Source of the DNA: Bacteroidales bacterium | GTDB lineage: Bacteria > Bacteroidota > Bacteroidia > Bacteroidales > P3 | NCBI GenBank assembly: GCA_017550405.1 | Contig: JAFZPH010000047.1 | Coordinates: 62,001-126,000 of the forward strand | Reading direction: 5' to 3' | DNA length: 64,000 nt | Part shown: positions 58,501-64,000 of the stretch, in pieces | Numbering within the stretch: position 1 is the stretch's first letter | Layout of the letters: every line of letters starts with the position of its first letter | Program-made: the position numbers and the translations under genes | The notes under the pieces: generated by a model | What the model was told of the DNA's origin: nothing | Databases searched by the model: none | What the model saw: the letters and a program-made list of their open reading frames with translations, nothing else

Positions 58501-61416
58501 ACTGGCACACAAGTCACTGCCGGCACCAACCCCTATGTACTGACAGGTCTTCCTTCATCCTACATCGGTGAGTACTATGTACGCAGTCTCTGCGGCAATG
58601 GCGACACAGCCTTCTACAACCGCACTCCCTGCCCGTTCAACACCGCACAGATTCCTGCCACCATCCCCTACAACTACGACTTCGAGAGTGCAACCGAATG
58701 GGATGGATGGCAAACCAACTCCAACTCCACCATCAACTGGTTCCGTGGCTCTGCCGTGGCCGGTGCTGGCAACTACGCCATGTACATCTCGCCCGACAAT
58801 GGTACCACATACGGCAACCAGAACTTCTCCTCTGTGGTCAATGCCGCAGCCTACCGCGACATCGACTTCGGCACCATCGACAGTAGTTTCACTATCACCT
58901 TCAGCGCCAAAGTGGGTGGCACCGTCTCCAACACTTACGACGGACTGATGGTCTTCCTTGTCGATCCTGCCGCAGCTGTCGAAGCTTCCTCTTCGGGCAT
59001 CACATCGCCTTGGGGCAATGTCAACGACCTTTATGTCGTCACATTCGCACGTCTCGACACTACATGGAACACCTACGAGGCCTCGTTCGATACCATCCAT
59101 GGCATCCATCGTGTAGCCTTCTTCTGGTTCAACCAGAACACCGGTGCTTCCTACCCGTTCATCGGCGGTCCTGCAGCAGTCGACAATATCCACATCGACT
59201 ACAGCACTTGCCCGCGTCCTGTCAATGTAAGGGATCTTGCTCTCAGCATGACTTCGGCCACCATCGGTTGGGACGGCCCCGCTACTGCACAGTACCGCGT
59301 TGTCTACCGTCAAACTGGCAGTGACCCCAGCACCAACACCTATGTCACCACTAACACCAACCGACTGGTCATCTCAGGTCTCGACCCAGAGACCAACTAC
59401 TCTGTCTGGGTGCAGAAGATATGTGGAACCGACAGCAGCCTCTTCAGCGACCGCTACGACTTCCTTACCGACATGTGTGAAGGACAGCAAACCGCCCTCA
59501 GCTATAACAGCTCTATGACGGAAGGAACCAGCACGTATGCTCCTATGGGTTATAGTTTCTACAACTACGGCTACATCCAGACACTTGTCGATAGTGCCGA
59601 ACTTGCAGGCATCACTGCACCTATCACCCACATGGCATTCAATCCCGTCAATGGCAACCAGGGCGACTACTACACCAACATGGACATCTATCTGGCCAAT
59701 GTGCCCGAGTCCGACCTCAGTGGCGGCTTCATCCTGCCCGACTCTACACACCAGTTCGTACAGGTCACCTTCTTAGCTGACCTTTCCTACACCGACGGTG
59801 GATGGTTCACCTTCGAGCTTGACAGCACTTTCACCTGGGATGGTCACAGCAACCTCTTGGTCGCTGTCAACCGCCGTCACGGTTCCTACCAGTCCGGTGC
59901 CAGCTTCAACGTCCACAACACCACTACCCTCCGCACTCGCTACCTCTATCAGGACGGCAGTGCCTACTCTCCTACCAATCCTACTGGCGGCACCAGCGGA
60001 ACCATCTACTGTGTCGGCGACCTGCGCTTCATCGCCTGCGGTGCCGCACCTGTCTGCCAGACACCTAATATCACTAGCGTCACCAACGACTACCACTCCG
60101 CCACTGTCACTTGGGACGGCAGCGGTACCAGCTACGAGGCCAACATCAAGGAGACCACTGCCTCCGGCTGGCCTGCACCCGACATCACCGTCAGCGGCAA
60201 CAGCCACACCTTCAACGGCCTGATGCCTTCCACCAGCTACACCTTCCGCGTGCGTCAGGACTGCAATGCCGACAGCCTCGGCTACAGCGAGTGGATCGAA
60301 GGCACTTTCACCACCGACAGCCTGCCCTGCCTCGCTCCCGACAGCCTGCATGCCATCGCCGTCACCAATGCCACTGCCACCCTCGACTGGACCGTCCTGG
60401 GCAACGAGACCAACTGGGACATCCACGTCTGGACTCCCGGCGGTGTCGACAGCATCTACCGCGTGAGCACCCGTCCCGCCACCGTGGGCGGCTTCATTGC
60501 CGGCCTCACCTACAACGCCTCCATCCGCGCCCTCTGTGGCGTCGACCTGATGGAGGGTGAATGGAGCGACACAGTGACCTTCGCAACAGCCATCTGCCCC
60601 AACGTGGCCAACGTCTCCGCTGGCAACGTCACCGACAACAGCGCCCTCATCATCTGGGATCTCGACGACATGGCCGAGAGCTGGATAGTTGAGTACGGCT
60701 ACGCTGGCTTCGACCAAGGCTCCGGCACCATCGTGCCTTGCACCTCCAACAGCTTCAACGCTACCGGCCTTGAGTGCGAGACCTCCTACGACTTTTACGT
60801 CCGCGCCGTCTGCGGCACCGACTGGACAAGCGAGAACTGGGCACGCGTCAGCTTCACCACCGACTACTGTGCCGAACCTTGCGACGCTCCCTTCGGCGTC
60901 ACTGCCACCGTCAACCTGAACACTGTCGACGTCAGCTGGACACCCGGCGAGGGCAATACCGCCTTCGAGGTTGAGTACGGTAGCCGCGGCTTCAGCCACG
61001 GCAGCGGCACCACCGTCAACGCCACCGAGCCGCACACCACCATCACAGGTCTTGACTACAACACTCAGTACGACCTCTACGTGCGCGCCCTCTGCGGTGC
61101 TGACAACTACAGCGGATGGAGCCCCGTCACCACCTTCACCACCGGTACGGAGGGCATCGCCAATGCCGACGGTGTCTCCTGCACCATCTTCCCCAACCCC
61201 GCCACCAGCTCCACCACTATCACCGTGGGCGGCGTGAACGGCAAGGTGAAGATTGAAGTGGTCGACATGAACGGCCGCACCGTTGCCTCCGAGACCCTCG
61301 AGTGCAACAGCGACTGCGTCAAGACCATGGAAGTTGACAAACTCGCCCAGGGTGCCTACTTCGTCCGCATCAGCGGCGAACAGGTCAACATGGTCAGGAA
61401 ACTGATTGTGAAGTAA
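49546..61416 (+). CDS. giant modular T9SS surface protein (Fn3 and choice-of-anchor-J-like repeats)
   Basis: A 3956-residue secreted protein. Signal peptide about residues 1-24 (ending WVTQAQ). An N-terminal beta domain follows (INIGFSFEFAGETYTQFTCN). Then come alternating fibronectin III-like modules (CPEVSNITASNVTTESADLN, WTENGTATSWTIEYGEHGF) and about nine MAM/choice-of-anchor-J-like modules. The latter contain WHHLNNGSDYYGYPYVG, LRVSFWAKASSTSYYPVFQV, GVMTDPND and YAYVDDITL. Another module type occurs two to three times (SGVLVYNGWGNTMYQTIYTA). The end is a T9SS type A tail: CTIFPNPATSSTTITVGGVN ... VVDMNGRTVASE ... MVRKLIVK. Modules at about 53.0-55.1 kb are very alike. It should be exported by T9SS and anchored on the cell surface, probably as a glycan- or host-binding adhesin. 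Target unknown. Confidence 0.9.
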   Translation: MKRRVFYWLLWTAILAAPWVTQAQNARDYRLDTGVDTSKWVTLSSSATHVTDIEGEDDEVSSLINIGFSFEFAGETYTQFTCNSNGRIRLGSAGSNYWVPPFTTLTNTQYNDLPFVTAFGMDNTLEGSDSYVKYELTGTAPNRILVIEYATPSEYDSDGDIVHYQIQFMEDSNRVRLVYGATDATTYGDYQIGIAAAANDFLMINPTLHTSFNTGTSTTFDAWPGTGRYYQLTPSDPPACPSIVDITLNMVTAGAAVLSWDYLQGATGTPTSYEIEYNAMGSTTAPTTITSSTTDVTLSGLVTNTQYKARIRAYCGTDGYGAWDSITFSTAPLPCMLVDTSTVADTIIFSNSTSSYSGVLVYNGWGNTMYQTIYTAEELSAAGIQAGGIAGVDFGFTSNSSYAKEFSIFIGQTDLSSFATNTSYVDPNTLQQVYGPTAHPLSTSGWQHYDFSQPFIWDGTSNIIVCTFMNQPTGTSQSSSGFSGYYTAAHTGASLYRYKDGTQFTLANYATSSGGGLTANRASIHFYMYGCSQNYTCTAPRPHIDSVSTTEINISWIPGYNENVWEVEYREHGTSTWNTAASSTSNTFATITSLTPATYYDIRVMTICGTDTFAAMLTAATECSPIAHDDLPFTYGFEDLTTTGSNSPLSLCWNRGYLSSGNYSSSNYPYASTTNHTGSRSLYFYGNSTSSRSWLCLPEFEDSINTLQLAFWAKKSSTSYSGQIKVGVMTDPADITTYQNVFTVSTDGTTNWNLFELPLTSAPGSGYITILVEAGSSSSNYIYVDDITVTEAPACPHVANLHVDSLGMDYASISWTEMGTATTWVVEYDTTDFVPGSGSATFTEVANDSTIILYNLDPATTYYAYVRANCAGDTSTYMGISFTTLASLPATIPYSCDFEGSGSNGWDFVNGAQVNQWYVGSAVNNGGSRSLYISNDGGITNNYSITDISYSFAVRTFTFTDTGAYAYSFDWRAQGESSYDFIRTALVPASTNIIAGDYCGFNNSNGVPAGGISFDDGRLNLQGSWQTRSGEFTITTPGNYKWVILWRNDVSVGTQPPAAIDNMQIVRNTCPKPTNVVASNIGATEATITWTAGGSETQWVVSDGYSQYDAATTTYTFTSLTPNTDYNLSVRAVCSASDTSHSASLNVATACGPISAFPFIEDFENQNTTTNTTSNDVFVRCWHHINNGTTYYGYPYIASSTTYNHTPNGSKGLYWYGSTTTGTYGDYYYIVLPAIDTDLAAMNTMRVSFWAKASSTSYHPVFDVGVMTDPTDVSTFQLAATHNINPGSSTSWAKFTTELDDFTGYGAYIAIRAMRPSSTWYAYMDDITLDQIPDCPEVSNITASNVTTESADLNWTENGTATSWTIEYGEHGFERGTGSTETVSILPYNIMGLSPNTDYDVYVSPDCFGIAGVSLFTFRTECNAMDTLPYTMGFEVTDGVNAIGSSTSNIFVDCWHHLNNGSDYYGYPYVGGSTYAHTGSRGLYWYNATTTGTYGDYQTIVLPCVDTDQYAINTLRVSFWAKASSTSYYPVFQVGVMTDPNDNSTFQLVSSVSISNNTHWEKNTVRFNNFNGNGNYVAIRAIRSTSWYAYVDDITLEVSPDCPEVTDIVVSNTTSTSADLNWTESGDATQWLVEYGVHGFTPGTGTNETTSTRPLSLIGLLPNTEYDAYITPDCFGTTVTESVTFRTECTPSTTIPLTMGFETSDGVSSTGSSTSTTFVDCWHRLNNGSQYFGYPYVGSSTYAHTGSRGLYWFNSSTTGTYGDYQIIVLPAIDITSHPINTLQLSFWAKASSTSYSPYFQVGVMTDPNDANTFVQVGSVNVSNSTVWEEFTTGLAAYNGTGAHVAIRAIRSASWYAYVDDITLENAPLCPAVTNMEVRQTGTTGAVVSWDILSGFASTPSSYNVLVSTLSGTPVDTLTSTTTSKLISGLTPHTSYRVRVTPVCGTDGIGTPDSITFLTGSMPCVEFDTTVTDTIQFSNGTETYSGVFVNSAWGNTFCQSIYTAEELQAAGIGGGRIKGVVLGYNSAGSYSKELTIFMGSTNLSAFSTTANMIDPADMTLVYGPTVRPATTASTGWIYYTFDTPFEWDGASNIVLSTFMNQSGGSQTSSGFYAYCTNSNRTGASIYKYKDSNPFTLTDCLSSGNSGSANTYLPSITFIGDGCSLTGTCARPMVAVDSVGSDFIAVDWAAGNQETSWQVEYREAGGTWIDEGTVYTTGYLFTGLIANQTYNIRVTAQCTDTNMSSTISVITPCVAQPVPFTTSFENFPSSSISAAMPSCWTRHNNYSSTTGYPYGSTSYAHSGSSSVYMYSTSSSYSYFTLPLLQPSIDSLRVFFWLLKTNTSYAHTVKVGVMTDPDDVTTFTELGSATNTSLSEWQPFEFFLNSYTGDGGYIALMSPNGEYSYPYLDDLTVDYIPACPRVTNVTVSNIGLYDAFVSWNGGESTEFDVVCVPSGTSPDLGTPHHIYSDDTLTLTGLSHTTAYDVYVRRYCYPDTSDWSFPISFRTLCHAIDSLPFFEDFESYRAGSSSSYDFAPCWNRLNNGTTYYGYPYIANSTSYSHSGGTKGLYWYNTTSTGSYGDYQYVILPEIDTTLFSANMLQLSFWAKSSSTSYYPVLEVGVMNNATDTNFTRLRTLNLGNSTTWQYYTIPLSRYNGNGSYIAVRALRNTATWYAYIDEIMLDSLPSCPAPLEVVVDSVGTTELGISWTPSGSEHQWIVTYDGNSTVVNDSTLFITGLTPNTPYDITVRAICAPGDTSEASIVNARTECIIINTMPWNDDLEGYNTTSSSSSNFNVPCWERFTDATSYYYPYLSSSTTYNHTPGGSKGFYWYVTSTVSYGTYQMVALPIIDTNVLSMNNLQLVFWGKASSSSYTPTFVIGVMTDDDPTSFTPVDTLVINGNTEWELFEFPLNNYTGYGNRFVLRSAYGMTGSYWYAYIDDFTIEPISPCPRPDSLIAYNATSSSVTLQWHEPESATSWVIEYGPRGFQPGTGTQVTAGTNPYVLTGLPSSYIGEYYVRSLCGNGDTAFYNRTPCPFNTAQIPATIPYNYDFESATEWDGWQTNSNSTINWFRGSAVAGAGNYAMYISPDNGTTYGNQNFSSVVNAAAYRDIDFGTIDSSFTITFSAKVGGTVSNTYDGLMVFLVDPAAAVEASSSGITSPWGNVNDLYVVTFARLDTTWNTYEASFDTIHGIHRVAFFWFNQNTGASYPFIGGPAAVDNIHIDYSTCPRPVNVRDLALSMTSATIGWDGPATAQYRVVYRQTGSDPSTNTYVTTNTNRLVISGLDPETNYSVWVQKICGTDSSLFSDRYDFLTDMCEGQQTALSYNSSMTEGTSTYAPMGYSFYNYGYIQTLVDSAELAGITAPITHMAFNPVNGNQGDYYTNMDIYLANVPESDLSGGFILPDSTHQFVQVTFLADLSYTDGGWFTFELDSTFTWDGHSNLLVAVNRRHGSYQSGASFNVHNTTTLRTRYLYQDGSAYSPTNPTGGTSGTIYCVGDLRFIACGAAPVCQTPNITSVTNDYHSATVTWDGSGTSYEANIKETTASGWPAPDITVSGNSHTFNGLMPSTSYTFRVRQDCNADSLGYSEWIEGTFTTDSLPCLAPDSLHAIAVTNATATLDWTVLGNETNWDIHVWTPGGVDSIYRVSTRPATVGGFIAGLTYNASIRALCGVDLMEGEWSDTVTFATAICPNVANVSAGNVTDNSALIIWDLDDMAESWIVEYGYAGFDQGSGTIVPCTSNSFNATGLECETSYDFYVRAVCGTDWTSENWARVSFTTDYCAEPCDAPFGVTATVNLNTVDVSWTPGEGNTAFEVEYGSRGFSHGSGTTVNATEPHTTITGLDYNTQYDLYVRALCGADNYSGWSPVTTFTTGTEGIANADGVSCTIFPNPATSSTTITVGGVNGKVKIEVVDMNGRTVASETLECNSDCVKTMEVDKLAQGAYFVRISGEQVNMVRKLIVK

Positions 61417-61423
61417 CTTTAGG

Positions 61424-61488
61424 AATTGAGAATTGAGAGTTGAGAATTATCACCCTACAGGTCTCAATTCTCAATTCTAAATTCTCAA
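61424..61488. repeat. AATTGAGA-type repeat in inverted pair
   Basis: GGAATTGAGAATTGAGAGTT and TGAGAATT face an inverted block TCTCAATTCTCAATTCTAAA after a short spacer, directly behind the giant gene. The arrangement is the same as at 46567. A further copy (TCTCAATTCTTAATTCTCAA) lies at 61662-61681. Confidence 0.65.
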
Positions 61489-61507
61489 TTAGAGAAAGAT
61501 TCCTCAA

Positions 61508-61540
61508 AAGTGGGGCAGCGCGTTGTGCTGCCCCACTTAT
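61508..61540 (+). terminator. terminator of the giant gene
   Basis: AAGTGGGGCAGC / GCTGCCCCACTT stem followed by ATTTCG. It is preceded by AGATTCCTCA. Confidence 0.75.
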
Positions 61541-61698
61541 TTCGTAGTAGGTCCGTCGCTCATTTGTTCGCTGCTGCTTACTAGTCCGCTCGTTGCCCGT
61601 CAGGGTGACGGACAACGAACAAGCAAATTGAAATTGGCATGAAAGGGTTGAAGGACGCCATCTCAATTCTTAATTCTCAATAAAAAAACGATTCCTCA

Positions 61699-61732
61699 GA
61701 GGGGGCGGCGCATTGCGCCGCCCCCTCTTATA
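61699..61732 (+). terminator. second terminator-like hairpin
   Basis: GAGGGGGCGGCGC / GCGCCGCCCCCTC, a 13-bp perfect stem with a 3-base loop, preceded by CGATTCCTCA as at 61508. The region 61733-62009 is AT-rich and holds no gene. Confidence 0.75.
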
Positions 61733-62009
61733 TTACCAATTAACACTAAATAAAGACTATTACATCACCTTCCTTCCACTTAAAACCACTCAATTCCCTA
61801 CCCGCACTTTTCACTAAACAGACAACAATCAAAATGAGAGAACACTATTGTTTAACTTAAAATCACCACAGCACAGAGATAATCTATAAAGATAAAGATA
61901 ATATTTCAACCATCCATGCAATTAAACTAGAGTATATCCAATTCATTTTCAATATATTATTTTCATCAATGGGGTACAAGAATAATGTTTGTGATTCAAT
62001 AAAAACATA

Positions 62010-62017
62010 TATATTTG
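62010..62017 (+). promoter_or_regulatory. promoter of the second giant gene
   Basis: TATATTTG (TAnnTTTG) with TTTG at 61988-61991 as a possible -33 box, about 100 bases before the ATG. Confidence 0.6.
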
Positions 62018-62114
62018 TATGTTTGTTGGACAGAGCCTCTCAAACGCATCTATATAGAATACAATAATATATCACAAAATAACAAAATCAATTATTAATC
62101 AAAAAGTATTAGTC

Positions 62115-64000
62115 ATGAAAAAACGTCTACAAAAGCTGTTACTCTTGGCGGCGATACTTCTCGTCCCTTGGGTGACACAAGGCCAGTCGCTGGATGTGTA
62201 CCAGTTCGCGACTGGCGTCGACAATTCGAGGTGGATTGACTTGGGCAGTCCGTCGAATGTGTTTACGGAGTATAGTGACGACGTAGCCTCCAGTGTTTAC
62301 AACATTGGTTTCAACTTCCCGTTTGGGGAGGGGACGTACAGTCAGTTCTCCGTCAGCTCGAACGGCACGTTCCGTCTGGGTTCGACTGCCACCCTTGGCA
62401 CTACGCAGGGCGGCATGTTCAATTCCAGCTATTACAATGCCAACCTGCCGAAGATTAGCGGCATTGCCCGGGATATGAGCACGGGCAGCGACGGTTATGT
62501 ACATTACCAACTGACGGGCACGGCACCGAACCGTGTGTTCGTGTGCGAGTTTGCCCTCTCTTACACTTACGGCAACAGCTATCCCGGCGATGTGAAGTGG
62601 CAGGTGCAGCTGCATGAGGATTCGTCGAAGGTGGTGATTGTGTATGCTTCGACAGCTCCTGCCACCACGCCCACCAGTTTCCATATCGGTCTTGCTGAGA
62701 CGGCGGACAATATCATCATCGTCAATCCTTCCACCCACACGTTGATCTACAGCAACGGCGCGCACTCGACGACGTACAGCACGTGGCCGGGGGCTGGGCG
62801 CTATTATGAGTTTGTCCGTCCTGTCATTACCTGCCCCAAGCCGACGGCAATGACTGTGACCAATCTGAGTCCATACGGTTTTGACGCCAGTTGGACGGAC
62901 ACGTCCGACGCGACGTCGTGGCTTGTAAGACTGCTGGAGGGTGATTCCCTCGTGTATGAGAATGTTGAATATACCAATATGATCTCTTTCAGCAGCCTCT
63001 CGCCTGCCACCCACTATTCGGTGCAAGTGGCAGGGTTGTGCCTGAACGGCGACACTAGTTTCTTTCTCGGCACAGAGGTGCTGACGCCCTGTGTGAGCCT
63101 CACGACGCTTCCCTATACACAGAATTTCGACAGCGTGACAGGGTCGACCTCCACTTCGGTGGCGGTGAACAATCTGCCTCCATGCTGGTCCAACCACAAT
63201 ACGGGTACAAGTACGTCGTATAGCGGCTACCCGATGGTATACAACAGTTCCACCTACGCCCACAGCGGCACCAACTCCATGCGTTTCTACACCTACACCA
63301 CCGCCGGCACTTATAGCGACCAGATAGCCATCCTGCCACCGACGGATTCGACGGTGTTGCCGTTGCAGGGACTGCAGCTTTCATTCTGGATGCGTTCCAC
63401 GTCTACTTCGTACCAGTCGTTTGTAGTGGTGGGAGTGATGACGGATCCGACGGATGCCAGCACCTTTGTCCCGGTGGAACGGGTGGAGACCAACGGCTCC
63501 ACAACCTACGAGCAGCATTCAGTGATGCTGGCCGCCTACGAGGGACCGCACGGCCGTATCGCCATCAAGGCCCCACAACCAACTTCGAGCTACAACGCCT
63601 TGGTCATCGACGACTTGGTTCTTGACGAGGCTCCCTCTTGCTTGCCAGTACACGACTTGACGGTGGACCGTGCAACAACCGACTCAATCTATTTGTCGTG
63701 GTCACCGCTAGGCAGCGAGAATGCTTGGATTGTCAGCTATGGCACCAATGAAGACATTGTATACGATACAACTTTCGCCATTGGAGATTTGAGTGCCAAT
63801 ACCTACTATACCTTTTCGGTCAGTGCCTTCTGCGACGGCATGGATACCAGCAGTGCGGTGTCCGTTACGGCCCGTACGGCGTGCGGTCTCATCAACAGCC
63901 TGCCTTACACCTACGGCTTCGAAGACCTTTCCACAGGCTCCAGCTCTATACGTCCAGAGATTCCCTGCTGGCATCACCTCAACAATGCCACATCCTATTT
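62115..64000 (+). CDS. second giant T9SS-type surface protein (5' part, runs off the window)
   Basis: The frame from ATG 62115 is open for at least 628 codons to the window's edge. The signal peptide (MKKRLQKLLLLAAILLVPWV, then TQGQS) and the following domain (GVDNSRWIDLGSPSN, NIGFNFPFGEGTYSQFSVSS) parallel the start of the 3956-residue neighbour. Then come an Fn3-like module (CPKPTAMTVTNLSPYGFDAS) and a choice-of-anchor-J-like module (CWSNHNTGTSTSYSGYPMVY, LQLSFWMRSTSTSYQSFVVV, GVMTDPTD, VIDDLVLDEAPSC). A second Fn3 and a second anchor-J module begin before the edge. It is a tandem paralogue with different codon use (more TCG and ACG). The expected sorting tail lies outside the window. Confidence 0.88.
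   Translation, partial: MKKRLQKLLLLAAILLVPWVTQGQSLDVYQFATGVDNSRWIDLGSPSNVFTEYSDDVASSVYNIGFNFPFGEGTYSQFSVSSNGTFRLGSTATLGTTQGGMFNSSYYNANLPKISGIARDMSTGSDGYVHYQLTGTAPNRVFVCEFALSYTYGNSYPGDVKWQVQLHEDSSKVVIVYASTAPATTPTSFHIGLAETADNIIIVNPSTHTLIYSNGAHSTTYSTWPGAGRYYEFVRPVITCPKPTAMTVTNLSPYGFDASWTDTSDATSWLVRLLEGDSLVYENVEYTNMISFSSLSPATHYSVQVAGLCLNGDTSFFLGTEVLTPCVSLTTLPYTQNFDSVTGSTSTSVAVNNLPPCWSNHNTGTSTSYSGYPMVYNSSTYAHSGTNSMRFYTYTTAGTYSDQIAILPPTDSTVLPLQGLQLSFWMRSTSTSYQSFVVVGVMTDPTDASTFVPVERVETNGSTTYEQHSVMLAAYEGPHGRIAIKAPQPTSSYNALVIDDLVLDEAPSCLPVHDLTVDRATTDSIYLSWSPLGSENAWIVSYGTNEDIVYDTTFAIGDLSANTYYTFSVSAFCDGMDTSSAVSVTARTACGLINSLPYTYGFEDLSTGSSSIRPEIPCWHHLNNATSY

Noticed and set aside
62139..63263. Minus-strand frame of 374 codons near the right edge
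   Set aside because: Antisense to the second giant gene. Its His/Arg-rich product has no recognisable domain, and the plus-strand frame is supported by signal peptide and modules.

Overview
The window is a piece of a Bacteroidota chromosome, most likely order Bacteroidales. The reasons are the repeated TAnnTTTG -7 promoter boxes (almost always TATCTTTG) just upstream of genes, very weak Shine-Dalgarno sequences, several type IX secretion (T9SS) cargo proteins with type A C-terminal sorting tails, fimbrillin-like surface lipoproteins, and housekeeping genes (uvrA, mnmE, serS, htpG, queF, type B L31) of Bacteroidales type. No rRNA, tRNA, CRISPR array or prophage was found. The species cannot be named from the sequence alone.

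Layout. 1-6.4 kb: housekeeping genes (3' end of uvrA, a small membrane protein, mnmE, a peptidoglycan amidase, a cobalamin-riboswitch-controlled CoA-transferase, serS). 6.6-10.2 kb, minus strand: a membrane-anchored protein and two secreted proteins, one with a T9SS tail. 10.2-11.1 kb: gene-free, packed with small inverted-repeat elements. 11.2-26.1 kb: surface-glycan locus. It holds an O-antigen ligase/polymerase, a flippase, glycosyltransferases, a GNAT/FemAB-like transferase, a PIG-L deacetylase, an LpxD-like acyltransferase, a WecA-like initiating transferase, and a Wbp series (6-dehydrogenase, 3-dehydrogenase, 3-aminotransferase, 2-epimerase) for a UDP-2,3-diamino-uronic acid. 26.1-30.1 kb: a large FAD/Fe-S oxidase, L31 type B and queF. 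30.2-31.1 kb: a REP-associated tyrosine transposase (RAYT) embedded in its own palindromes. 31.3-38.9 kb, minus strand: four consecutive pairs of a tiny peptide gene and a roughly 500-residue lipoprotein gene. 39.5-48.5 kb: htpG, rfbB, a HAD phosphatase, a WbpM/CapD-type dehydratase, a DUF1573 protein and an aminotransferase. 49.5-64 kb: a 3956-residue T9SS surface protein and the start of a tandem paralogue that runs off the window.

How the genes may work together. In Porphyromonas gingivalis and Tannerella forsythia a Wbp/Vim pathway makes the sugar that links T9SS cargo to A-LPS. The glycan locus here carries the Wbp enzymes plus a deacetylase, a GNAT-like transferase and glycosyltransferases matching the expected Vim activities, and the same window encodes very large T9SS cargo. 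I infer that the locus supplies the anchor for such proteins. The second notable system is the array of four peptide-lipoprotein pairs. It appears to have one promoter, terminator-like hairpins between the pairs, and lipoproteins with conserved N-terminal and divergent C-terminal halves. Short degenerate repeats (AATTGAGA-type, GTTAA-type, TCCGAC-type, GATACG-type) lie between many genes, and two appear to have entered reading frames (mnmE and the FAD oxidase).
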